This document shows positions 1 to 6,613 of a stretch of 11,331 nt of DNA, in pieces. Source of the stretch: Gammaproteobacteria bacterium (GTDB lineage: Bacteria > Pseudomonadota > Gammaproteobacteria > Pseudomonadales > Oleiphilaceae); the NCBI GenBank assembly GCA_029268325.1, contig JAJUGC010000031.1, positions 1 to 11,331 of the forward strand. The letters are read 5' to 3'. The position numbers and the translations under genes were made by a program. The notes under the pieces were generated by a model that made no database searches, had not been told where the DNA came from, and worked only from the letters and a program-made list of their open reading frames with translations. Positions within the stretch are counted from its first letter, which is position 1, and the number at the start of each line of letters is the position of its first letter.

Positions 1-2
1 AC

Positions 3-629
3 CAGCGTATCTTCAAGCCAGGTGACGACAAGTTGTTCCAGCGCCTCGAAGTGCTGGGGGAAACCGCAATCCGCATGCATGACCAGCCCGATGCGGGGCT
101 TTGGGAGCTGCGGGGCAGTAGCCACGTGCATACCTTTTCGTCGGTCATGTGCTGGGCCGGCTGTGCAAGGCTGGCCAAAATTGCCCGGCACCTGGGCCTG
201 GCCGAACGGGCAGACTACTGGGACAACGCCGCCCAACTCATCCACCGCAAGATTATGGAACAGGGCTGGAATGAAGAGCTCAACAGCTTCGTGTCGACTT
301 TCGGCGGCCAGGATATGGACGCCAGCCTGTTGCTTCTGCCGGAACTTGGTTTTATCGACCCCAAGGATCCGCGCATGATCGGAACCGTTGCGCAAATCGA
401 GAAGCATCTCAAACGGGGCCGATATATCTTCCGGTACGTTATTCCGGATGACTTTGGTGAGCCGGAAAATGCCTTCACCATCTGCAGTTTCTGGTATATC
501 GACACTATTGCCGCCCAAGGCCGCCTCGACGAGGCGCGGGAGCTCTTTAACGAGCTTCTGGCACGCCGCAACTCCCTGGGCCTGCTGGCAGAGGACCTGG
601 ATATACGCACCGGGCCCATGCCCCGATAG
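3..629 (+). pseudogene. GH15 glucoamylase/trehalase-like gene, C-terminal catalytic part, inverted relative to its N-terminal half
   Basis: This open frame enters from the left edge and reads as the catalytic (alpha/alpha)6-barrel part of a glycoside hydrolase family 15 enzyme. Seen: the GLWELRG motif, whose Glu (105-107) matches the family general acid; STFGGQDMDASLLLLPELGF; PENAFTICSFWYIDTIA; and NSLGLLAEDLD, whose Glu (591-593) is probably the general base. GH15-like sequence continues to RTG at 612-614, then the frame adds Pro-Met-Pro-Arg and stops at 627-629. In relatives the DxxTG motif is followed by a conserved ELWGNFPQ-type tail, which is absent here. The N-terminal half of the same protein lies immediately to the right on the opposite strand. 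The two fragments are complementary in protein order, so this looks like one gene with an inverted internal segment. Family assignment is secure; whether the substrate is trehalose or a glucan is not. Confidence 0.88.
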
Positions 630-1606
630 CCCGGCAAGTGGTCGACAATGTACTCCACCATTTCTTCCTCGCCGTTGACCCGGTAGACCGGCTGGAGCTG
701 GCCGTTTTGGGCTGAGGCGACGATATTGACGATGAACTCCAGGTAGCGCTCCATGGTTTGGGTGACGCCCAGGCGGTTGAGGGCTTGGACCGTAAAGTAA
801 GCGTCCCGCAGCCAACAATAGCGGTAGTCCCAGTTGCGCCCGCTGTTGGGGGCTTCCGGAATGGAGGTGGTGGGGGCGGCAATAATGGCTCCTGTATCCT
901 CAAAGGCGCTGATCTTGAGGGTGATAGCGGCGCGGATCACCGCATCCTGCCATTCGAAGGGAATCGCCAAGTAGCGGGTCCAGTCCCGCCAGTAGTGCAA
1001 GGTTTTGGTGAAATAGCTGGAGGCTACTTCCGCTACGGATTCACGGGGCGCTTCGTCGGGCCCGAAAATCATGGCCAGGGGGCGGTTCAGGACAAAGGAG
1101 CGTTCGTCTTTGATGGCGGTGATAGAGGCGTTGGTGGTCAGGCGCACGGCCCGGTCGCCGGATAGATAGCTGATATGGTTGCTGCCTTCGAAGCATTGCA
1201 GGGGTTCCAGGCCATTGAGGTGTGTCGGGCGCAGACGGATCCGGATACGGGGAGCGCCACGGATCGCATGGATCCGGCGTACCAGGATAATGGGGCGGAA
1301 GGTGCGGCCGTACTGCTTGAAGCGGGGGGCAAAATCGACCACTTCCAGGGCATTGCCGTGCGCATCCACCAAGGTGGTTACCAAAATGGCGGTGTTGGGA
1401 ATGTAATGCTGTTCGCTATGGCTGTAATCCAGCAGGTCAATGGAAAAAGTGCTTTCAGGGCTGTCTGGGGATTTGCCCTGGAGCAGGGAACAAAAAATCG
1501 GGTCGCTGTCGAAGCGGGGCATGCAACACCAGACAATCTGTGCCTGGCGGTTGATTAGTGCTGAGAAGGAGCAGTTGCCGACGACTCCCAGATCCAGATT
1601 ACTCAT
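215..1606 (-). pseudogene. GH15 glucoamylase/trehalase-like gene, N-terminal part fused to antisense sequence
   Basis: The first 335 residues (1606 down to 602) are a typical GH15 N-terminal region. A beta-sandwich domain covers roughly residues 1-200 (starts MSNLDLGVVGNC; CCMPRFDSDPIF at 27-38). The beginning of the helical barrel follows, with the substrate-site motif GRNWDYRYCWLRDA at 256-269 and GYRGMGPVRI at 326-335. After Ile335 homology ends abruptly. Frame 336-463 is arginine/serine-rich sequence that is simply the antisense of the GH15 C-terminal arm, with a stop at 215-217. The start is well supported: the ATG overlaps the end of otsB by 8 bases (ATGAGTAA), implying translational coupling. 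As it stands the product lacks both presumed catalytic glutamates and should be inactive. In many proteobacteria a GH15 gene sits between otsB and otsA, so otsA may lie left of the window (inference). Confidence 0.88.
602..614. repeat. Inversion junction of the split GH15 gene
   Basis: These 13 bases are coding in both arms. On the plus strand they give the end of the DLD-I-R-T-G motif (conserved D-x-x-T-G near the GH15 C-terminus). On the minus strand they give P-V-R-I of the conserved GPVRI motif. CGCACCGGG read forward encodes RTG, and its reverse complement CCCGGTGCG encodes the PVR core. An undisturbed gene would therefore carry at least a 9-base inverted repeat, possibly 13, at these two places about 0.7 kb apart. 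That is the substrate an inversion needs. The palindrome GGGCCC (612-617) extends from it. The exact crossover cannot be placed inside the shared bases. Confidence 0.7.
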
Positions 1607-2411
1607 GGACAGACTCTCCCTGTACTGTTGTTATCCTTGACGGAGCGGGCGGCGCACCCGAAACAAGCAGGCTTTGCAACCAGCTTTGGAGTGCAGCGGG
1701 AGACTGGAGTCTTAGCTGGGCCTGAGTCTCTCCCTCGCCAATCTTGACGGACAGCCCCCTCAACGCATTGACGACGCCAAAGGCATCCTCGTCGGTGACA
1801 TCATCGCCGGCATAGACGGGCTGCTTGCCTCTAAAAGGGGGCTGGGCCATAAACCTGCGGATCGCTTCTCCTTTATTGCAGCCCTGGGGCTTGGCCTCGA
1901 TCACTTTCTTGCCCCGTTGCAACTCATAACTGGAAAGCCGGGCGGGTACCAGCTCGGTCATAAACGCCTCGACCTGGCCTTCAAATTGGGGGGCTTGGCG
2001 GAAGTGTAAGGAAAAGGAGATTTCTTTATCTTCGAACAAGACGCCCTGGTGCTTGCCGGCGAACTCCTGGGCCAGCTGTTTGGCCCGGGCCAGATCCTGT
2101 TGTGATACTGGCGCGCGCTCCAAGGTGCCATCGGCAAACCGGAATTCGGCCCCGTGGATACCTGCGGTTGCGGCTTTAAGGGGTTGAAGGTAATGGTCGA
2201 TCGTTGCAATGGCCCGGCCGCTGATAATCGCCAAGGCACCGTCGCACGCCTTTTGAAGTTGTTGCAGGATTTGAACTAGTTCGGGATCAACCTTGACCAG
2301 GTCGGGTTGGGGGGCAATGTCTGCAAGTGTGCCATCAAAGTCGAGAAAAAAGGCGCAATCCTTGGTTGCCACGTCCCAGGGGCTATCGATGAGGTGAGCT
2401 CCTTTCGCCAT
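1599..2411 (-). CDS. otsB: Trehalose-6-phosphate phosphatase
   Basis: OtsB removes phosphate from trehalose-6-phosphate, the second step of cytoplasmic trehalose synthesis after OtsA; trehalose serves as an osmolyte and stress protectant. The 270-residue length is normal for the family. HAD-superfamily motifs are in order: FLDFDGTLADI with nucleophile Asp24 and acid/base Asp26; ISGR at 63-66; the cap-domain stretch around IHGAEFRF (85-92); Lys180 in the CNKGEAI stretch; and the metal-binding GDDVTDED at 202-209. The ATG at 2411 puts motif I at the usual distance from the N-terminus, although no good Shine-Dalgarno precedes it. Its last codon and stop overlap the GH15 start (ATGAGTAA), so the two form an operon, now with a rearranged second gene. 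I see no convincing promoter in the 259 bases upstream. Confidence 0.96.
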   Translation of the reverse strand: MAKGAHLIDSPWDVATKDCAFFLDFDGTLADIAPQPDLVKVDPELVQILQQLQKACDGALAIISGRAIATIDHYLQPLKAATAGIHGAEFRFADGTLERAPVSQQDLARAKQLAQEFAGKHQGVLFEDKEISFSLHFRQAPQFEGQVEAFMTELVPARLSSYELQRGKKVIEAKPQGCNKGEAIRRFMAQPPFRGKQPVYAGDDVTDEDAFGVVNALRGLSVKIGEGETQAQLRLQSPAALQSWLQSLLVSGAPPAPSRITTVQGESVHE

Positions 2412-2620
2412 ATAGATACCACGACTGCCGGTTTGGAATACGTATTGCCATTTTGTGCGGGCAACGAATTAACCCGACTCAAGAACTGGTCGTAACGCTT
2501 ATGAACACTGATGAAAATGTTTTGCAATCAATGAATCATCGTAATCTTGCGGGGTGGGGGGAACAAGGCAGGGGCTCGGATGGCGGCTTGGCTGTTACCG
2601 GGGAGAGGGTGGATCTGCCT

Positions 2621-2645
2621 GGCAGCCGGCCGGATTCCGGCTGCC
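2621..2645. other. GC-rich hairpin downstream of the PKD lipoprotein gene
   Basis: A perfect 9-base inverted repeat, GGCAGCCGG and CCGGCTGCC, surrounds a 7-base loop. It lies about 26 bases past the stop of the minus-strand lipoprotein gene and upstream of otsB. No T-run follows in either direction, so it is not a canonical intrinsic terminator; it could stabilise the transcript 3' end or limit read-through. A weaker 7-base inverted repeat (TAACTGT/ACAGTTA, 2655-2673) overlaps the lipoprotein stop codon. Confidence 0.4.
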
Positions 2646-2670
2646 CAATCTGGTTAACTGTTATTTACAG

Positions 2671-3906
2671 TTACTGTACCGTCACGTAAACCACTTCGTT
2701 ATGGCTATGGGAGCCATCGCTGGCGGTGAGCGTTACTTCATAGGTGCCCGGTTTGGTGGCCTTGAACTGGGTGGTGACCCCATTGGTTGGCGTCAGGGTC
2801 GCCTGCTGTGCATCTGCAGGAGAAAGCTGCCAGTGGAAAGCGAGCGGGGTGTAATTCTCATCAGTACTGTTGGCGCCGCTGAGTTCCAGGGGCGTGCCGA
2901 CTTGGGTGACAGGATCGGCGGGGGTGATGACCGCGACCGGCGAGGCGGTATTCTCGCCTTTGGGGTAGTACAGCAGCCAGGGAATCAGCGCATGACGGTC
3001 GGCGATACCATCACCGTCGGTATCAGCCGTGATCCGGCGCATCGCCTGCTTAAGGCCGGCGTCGATGTTGACGGCTGCCAGGGTGAGGGAGGTGCCGTTT
3101 TTACCCTGGATGTGAAGCTTACTGGAAGCCCGATCGGTCTTGTTGAAATCGAGAATGCCCTCATCGGCAAAATGCATTTTGCCTGTGATGCTGAAGCGGT
3201 AGAAGTGATCGACCAGCAGGCTGGCAAAAGGAGCGGTGATGCGGATGTCGCTGGCTTTGATTTCCTGACCGGTTAAATTGTCCTGGATGGACAGGTTCAG
3301 GGTAAAGGTTTTGTCTTGGCTGTTGGTCTGGTAGCGGGCTTCACCGTTCAGGGTCAGGTTTTCTTCCTCCGAGGCGAGATTGAAATCCTGAAAGGTGGCC
3401 ACCTGGGCTGGAATATAAAGATTGTTGCCCAGCTGTCCCAGAGAGGAGGTCATCTTCACCATGCCGTTGGCCGTGGCGGCGGCGTCCTTGCAGTCCAGGT
3501 AGGTAATGGTTCGGGTGACCGTATTGGTGTTGTTATCGCCGGAAACTTCCTGGCGGGCGGTGCCGCCAAACGGGCAGTCAGTCGACGTGGGTTCCGTGAC
3601 GACATTGCGGCTATTGGTTGCCCGATTGCTGTTTGAGCCAAAGCTGGCACTGGTCAGCAGTGGATCGGACCAGAGTTGGGCAAACTTGATGATGTTTTCA
3701 GTGGTGTATGCAATCTTGTAGGTGTTGTGATGGATCGGGGCCAGACTGGCGTTTGGGGTGGGAGAAGCCAGGTTGGAGGTAACTGGTGGAGCGGGCTGCT
3801 CCGGGTCCTTGTTGCTACTGCTTCCACCGCCTCCTCCACAGGCACTCAATAGCAGTGATGCACTGATAACAGAAATAAATGGTAAGGTATGAAGTGCTTT
3901 GCTCAT
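2671..3906 (-). CDS. Surface lipoprotein with C-terminal PKD domain
   Basis: The 411-residue protein starts with a type II signal peptide: a short Lys-containing N-region, a hydrophobic core, and the lipobox LLSAC with Cys23 as the lipidation site. A run of five glycines and a Ser/Pro-rich linker follow, as in many gammaproteobacterial outer-membrane lipoproteins. Residues about 60-290 are a beta-rich domain I do not recognise, with two cysteines (111 and 139) that could form a disulfide. ADTDGDGIADRHA (294-306) resembles a thrombospondin type-3/EF-like calcium loop. Residues about 322-411 are a PKD/immunoglobulin-like domain (LSGANSTDEN, FHWQLS, and GTYEVTLTASDG near the end). A good ribosome site (AAGGAG, 5 bases before ATG) supports the start. 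PKD domains usually mediate surface or polysaccharide contacts; no enzyme motif is visible, so the function is unknown. Confidence 0.88.
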   Translation of the reverse strand: MSKALHTLPFISVISASLLLSACGGGGGSSSNKDPEQPAPPVTSNLASPTPNASLAPIHHNTYKIAYTTENIIKFAQLWSDPLLTSASFGSNSNRATNSRNVVTEPTSTDCPFGGTARQEVSGDNNTNTVTRTITYLDCKDAAATANGMVKMTSSLGQLGNNLYIPAQVATFQDFNLASEEENLTLNGEARYQTNSQDKTFTLNLSIQDNLTGQEIKASDIRITAPFASLLVDHFYRFSITGKMHFADEGILDFNKTDRASSKLHIQGKNGTSLTLAAVNIDAGLKQAMRRITADTDGDGIADRHALIPWLLYYPKGENTASPVAVITPADPVTQVGTPLELSGANSTDENYTPLAFHWQLSPADAQQATLTPTNGVTTQFKATKPGTYEVTLTASDGSHSHNEVVYVTVQ

Positions 3907-3951
3907 AACTGCTCCTTGTTACTGGCTGATAACTGAAATACCTGTCACCAA

Positions 3952-3980
3952 AATATAAAGAGACAGTGTGTCACCGCCAA
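3952..3980 (-). promoter_or_regulatory. Candidate sigma-70 promoter of the PKD lipoprotein gene
   Basis: On the minus strand TTGGCG (-35, 4 of 6 consensus) is separated by 17 bases from TATATT (-10, 5 of 6). Transcription would start near 3945, leaving a leader of about 40 bases before the ATG at 3906. Found by eye, so moderate confidence. Confidence 0.45.
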
Positions 3981-4021
3981 GGCAAAGCGTTAGCAACGAT
4001 AGTAAATGGATACTATGGGTT

Positions 4022-4037
4022 GTCTCAAAATAGAGAC
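4022..4037. promoter_or_regulatory. Inverted repeat GTCTC-N6-GAGAC upstream of the lipoprotein promoter
   Basis: A 5-base perfect inverted repeat with a 6-base AT-rich centre (AAAATA) lies about 40 bases upstream of the candidate -35 of the lipoprotein gene. The geometry fits a dimeric regulator site, but no regulator gene is nearby and such short repeats also arise by chance. Confidence 0.25.
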
Positions 4038-4133
4038 GGTCGGTGTAACGGAAGGGGATAGTCGTAAAATTCCCGAAGGCTGATCGAGGTGGCAAGTCAT
4101 GCTTGAGCCACTCGACCAACGAGTTTTTTACGG

Positions 4134-4170
4134 GAAATAAACCCAGGCTGATCTCACTTTAATCAGCGGG
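4134..4170 (-). terminator. Likely intrinsic terminator after the HPP-family gene
   Basis: Reading on the minus strand 24 bases past the HPP-family stop codon, CCCGCTGAT pairs with ATCAGC-CT-GGG around a 9-base loop (one 2-base bulge), followed by TTTATTT. Stem plus U-rich tail fits a rho-independent terminator that separates this gene from the lipoprotein gene downstream. Confidence 0.55.
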
Positions 4171-4193
4171 CTAAAAATAAGTCGAGTCAAAAT

Positions 4194-5204
4194 TTAGCTG
4201 GCTTCAGCCATCGCAGCAAGTAGTTCGGGATCGCTGTCTCTTTTGGGAGACGGAATGCGCACCCATTCACCCTGATCGTCGATGACCTCATCTCTCGCCC
4301 AAAGCTGGAATTCTTCCCAGGGGCAAACCCGGACATCGGAACTGCCACTACCTTCAAGTGTTCGGTACGACACCAGCATCTGGGTGCGTCCTGGAACTTT
4401 TCGTAATTTGGTGACCTGGCGGATGATTCGGCGCGGGCCCGTTTGGCCATTGCTGTAATATTTGCCCACTTCAAGGCGTTCGGGGTGTGAGCTTGCCTGG
4501 CGGGCGTTTTCGCAGGCCAGTTCAAAAAGCTCGGCCAGATCCTCGGCGGTAATGTCGATATAGGAGTCGAGCTTTTGCATAGCGGCGGTAAAGTCCTCCT
4601 GGGTGAGGGACACCGGAACGGAGGGCTGGGAGGCCGCGGGAGCCACATGGCGACGCTTGACCCAGTGGGCCGGATAACGGCGCCAGGGAAACAGGGCATT
4701 GAACAGGATGGCAATGGTCAGAATGCTAAGCACGTTCACCAGGATAGGGGTGACCAGATAGGAGTAGCCCATCGCCGCAATTTCCGGCCCACCAATGACT
4801 GCAGACAGCGCGGTTGCGCCTCCCGGTGGATGCATGCAGCGGAAGTAGTGCATACAGGCAACAGCCAGCCCCACAGCCAGAGCCGGCGTGAGGGGATGGT
4901 CCGGGTAAAGCTGCTGGCAGGTCACTCCGACAAAGGCAGAAATAAGGTTGCCGCCCAACACCGGCCAGGGTTGAGACAAAGCCCCGTGGGGCACGGCAAA
5001 CAGCAGTACGGCAGAAGCCCCCATGGATGCCACCATCAGCATGATGCCGGCGGTGTCCAGATACCATTGGGATGCCCAGTACACCGTCAGGATGCCGATG
5101 AGGGCTCCGATAGAGGAAATCCACTTTTCAATATGACTGGTGGAATTGGACTCAACACCAAACAGGGCGAACAACTCACTCAGCATGCGCTTGATGTAAA
5201 TCAT
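4194..5204 (-). CDS. HPP-family integral membrane protein with cytoplasmic C-terminal extension
   Basis: A 336-residue membrane protein. Hydrophobic segments lie at about 28-48, 53-71, 83-98, 105-122 and 150-173. The family signature H-P-P is at 125-127 in the stretch CMHPPGGATALSAV, and MGASAVLLFAVPHGALSQPWP (61-81) is also typical of HPP proteins. Some plant and cyanobacterial HPP proteins have been linked to nitrite transport, but for bacterial members the substrate is generally unknown and I do not assign one. After the last membrane segment comes WRRYPAHWVKRR, a positively charged stop-transfer, then about 145 soluble residues. Many HPP proteins carry CBS domains there, but I see no clear CBS motif; the tail holds an acidic helix (201-235) and a basic beta-like region (245-320). 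Met1 has a weak ribosome site; Met7 is an alternative start. Confidence 0.87.
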   Translation of the reverse strand: MIYIKRMLSELFALFGVESNSTSHIEKWISSIGALIGILTVYWASQWYLDTAGIMLMVASMGASAVLLFAVPHGALSQPWPVLGGNLISAFVGVTCQQLYPDHPLTPALAVGLAVACMHYFRCMHPPGGATALSAVIGGPEIAAMGYSYLVTPILVNVLSILTIAILFNALFPWRRYPAHWVKRRHVAPAASQPSVPVSLTQEDFTAAMQKLDSYIDITAEDLAELFELACENARQASSHPERLEVGKYYSNGQTGPRRIIRQVTKLRKVPGRTQMLVSYRTLEGSGSSDVRVCPWEEFQLWARDEVIDDQGEWVRIPSPKRDSDPELLAAMAEAS

Positions 5205-5241
5205 GGACTTTGCCTGAAAGAACTGCGTGAAAAAGCGCTAT

Positions 5242-5270
5242 ATCCTAGTGGCTGGCTGGGACATTAACAA
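5242..5270 (-). promoter_or_regulatory. Weak candidate sigma-70 promoter for the HPP-family gene
   Basis: On the minus strand TTGTTA (4 of 6) and TAGGAT (4 of 6) are separated by 17 bases, about 40 bases before the ATG at 5204. It lies in the 270-base gap shared with divergent rarD. No comparable promoter was evident for rarD. Confidence 0.28.
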
Positions 5271-5474
5271 CTCTCGCATTATGCTGAATTGTTATGACGA
5301 TATGTCCCTATACCAATGGCGAAGACTTCCCCCCAGAATAAGAAGTTCGTCTGCAAAGGTATCGGGCCGTCGGGTTCGCGACCCAGGAAAACCCATACCC
5401 TGATTTCGACTTTTCCCGGTGCAGGCCGTTCTGCCTGATCACCTTTTCGCCGTCAATCTGACAGGACATCCATC

Positions 5475-6404
5475 GTGAGCAGTGATTCCCAATCGCAGCG
5501 CGAGGGCATTTTCTATGGCCTGAGCGCGTTTTTGCTGTGGGGCGTGATGCCGGTTTATTTCAAAAGCGTTGCCCATATCCATCCGTTAGAGGTGCTGGGG
5601 CAGCGCATCCTCTGGTCGTTCGCTTTTACCGCAGTATTGATTCTGGCCTTAAAGCGCGGCGCTCAATTGCGTCGGCTTCTGGGGAACCGCCGCCAGTTGT
5701 GCATTCTGACGCTGACCTCCTGCATCATCGGCTTCAACTGGCTGCTGTTTATCTGGGCAGTTGCCAACGAGCGCATGGTGGAGGCTAGCCTTGGCTACTT
5801 CATTAACCCGCTGGTCAACATGCTATTCGGCTTTCTGTTCCTGGGGGAGCGTATGAGCCGCGTGCAAACCATGGCGATTGGTTTGGCTGTGGTCGGGGTT
5901 GGGCTGGATCTGGTTGTGTTTGGCAGCCTTCCTTGGGTGGCCTTGGCGCTGGCGATTTCTTTCGGGCTATATGGTCTGCTGCGCAAACAGCTTAACGTGG
6001 ATTCCATGACCGGCATGCTGGTGGAAACCGCTGTCTTGCTGGTGCCGGCACTGATTTATCTGGTCTTTATTGCCGACAGTCCCACCAGCGATTGGTTCAG
6101 CAATGCCTGGAGCCTCAACCTGCTGCTGATGCTCTCAGGCCCTGCCACTACGATTCCGCTGATGTTGTTTGCTGCCGCTGCCGTACGGCTTCAGCTCACG
6201 ACACTGGGCTTTATGCAATATATTGCGCCCAGCATCATGTTCCTGCTGGCGACTCAGGTCTATGGTGAAACCATCAGCCAAGCCAAGTGGATGACCTTCT
6301 TGCTAATCTGGGCTGCTTTGGCGCTGTTCAGCTTGAATGCCATTTTGCAGGAAAAACGCCGCCGGGCGGTGTTGGGTGCTGACCGGGGGCAGGTAGCGGA
6401 ATAA
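5475..6404 (+). CDS. rarD: RarD permease, EamA (DMT) transporter family
   Basis: A 309-residue inner-membrane protein with about ten hydrophobic segments arranged as two EamA repeats (roughly residues 10-143 and 150-293). RarD hallmarks are the start EGIFYGLSAFLLWGVMPVYFK, then HPLEVLGQRILWS, FNWLLFIWAVANERMVEASLGYFINPL and LGFMQYIAPSIMFLL. In the literature RarD is named chloramphenicol-sensitive protein; the family belongs to the drug/metabolite transporters and the physiological substrate is not established. The start is a GTG at 5475 with AGGA 8 bases upstream, and no in-frame ATG lies closer to the conserved N-terminus. The gene is transcribed divergently from the HPP-family gene and convergently with the TPR/methyltransferase gene, so it appears monocistronic. 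The basic tail after the last segment (EKRRRAV) fits an inside-positive C-terminus. Confidence 0.93.
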   Translation: MSSDSQSQREGIFYGLSAFLLWGVMPVYFKSVAHIHPLEVLGQRILWSFAFTAVLILALKRGAQLRRLLGNRRQLCILTLTSCIIGFNWLLFIWAVANERMVEASLGYFINPLVNMLFGFLFLGERMSRVQTMAIGLAVVGVGLDLVVFGSLPWVALALAISFGLYGLLRKQLNVDSMTGMLVETAVLLVPALIYLVFIADSPTSDWFSNAWSLNLLLMLSGPATTIPLMLFAAAAVRLQLTTLGFMQYIAPSIMFLLATQVYGETISQAKWMTFLLIWAALALFSLNAILQEKRRRAVLGADRGQVAE

Positions 6405-6541
6405 AGCCGTTCAGTTAGGCGGGGATTTCAGTAGACATCATCTGTGCTGACAGACACGCCGGCTGGCGTATATTCCTGTGCGGCTAATATCTTGCAACAT
6501 GCAATACAGCCAGCGTCTGATGCCTCCGGGTACTCGGTGGA

Positions 6542-6591
6542 AATCCCCCCTGCCCCCCTTTACAAAGGGGGGAGATGTTACAAAGGGGGGG
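6542..6591. repeat. C-run/G-run palindromic dispersed repeat between convergent genes
   Basis: The element reads as two C6 tracts (6545-6550 and 6553-6558), then TTTACAAA, a G6 tract (6567-6572), a short spacer, and a second copy of TTACAAAGGGGGG (6579-6591). C6-TTTACAAA-G6 forms a strong hairpin. Sequences of this type (AAATCCCCC...CCCTTT...AAAGGGGG) are scattered in intergenic regions of many bacteria and give the spurious peptide pattern PPFTKGG/PLCKGGQGG. It sits in the 209-base gap between the convergent rarD and TPR/methyltransferase stops, where it may limit read-through from both sides. Nothing else is evident in that gap. Confidence 0.75.
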
Positions 6592-6613
6592 TATCTGCTT
6601 TGCCCAAGGGAAA

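Noticed and set aside
547..903. 118-codon minus-strand frame with a proline run inside the GH15 N-terminal region
   Set aside because: Out-of-frame shadow of the real GH15 frame, which carries the conserved motifs.
1..1606. Two separate convergent GH15 genes, both truncated
   Set aside because: Not excluded, but less economical: the two fragments are non-overlapping parts of one protein order and meet at a short inverted homology. Sequence left of the window decides.
2554..3276. 240-codon plus-strand frame antisense to the PKD lipoprotein
   Set aside because: Glycine/arginine-rich shadow with no motif; the opposite strand has a lipobox, PKD domain and good ribosome site.
3919..4119. 66-codon minus-strand frame between the HPP and lipoprotein genes
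   Set aside because: No ribosome site and composition unlike a protein. It overlaps the candidate lipoprotein promoter and lies in an AT-richer intergenic region.
4110..4129. Plus-strand hairpin ACTCG/CGAGT followed by five T residues, terminator-like
   Set aside because: Stem is only five pairs and no plus-strand gene ends nearby; likely chance.
5370..5385. CGGGTTCGCGACCC, resembling a tRNA T-arm
   Set aside because: No acceptor stem, anticodon arm or CCA context can be drawn around it.
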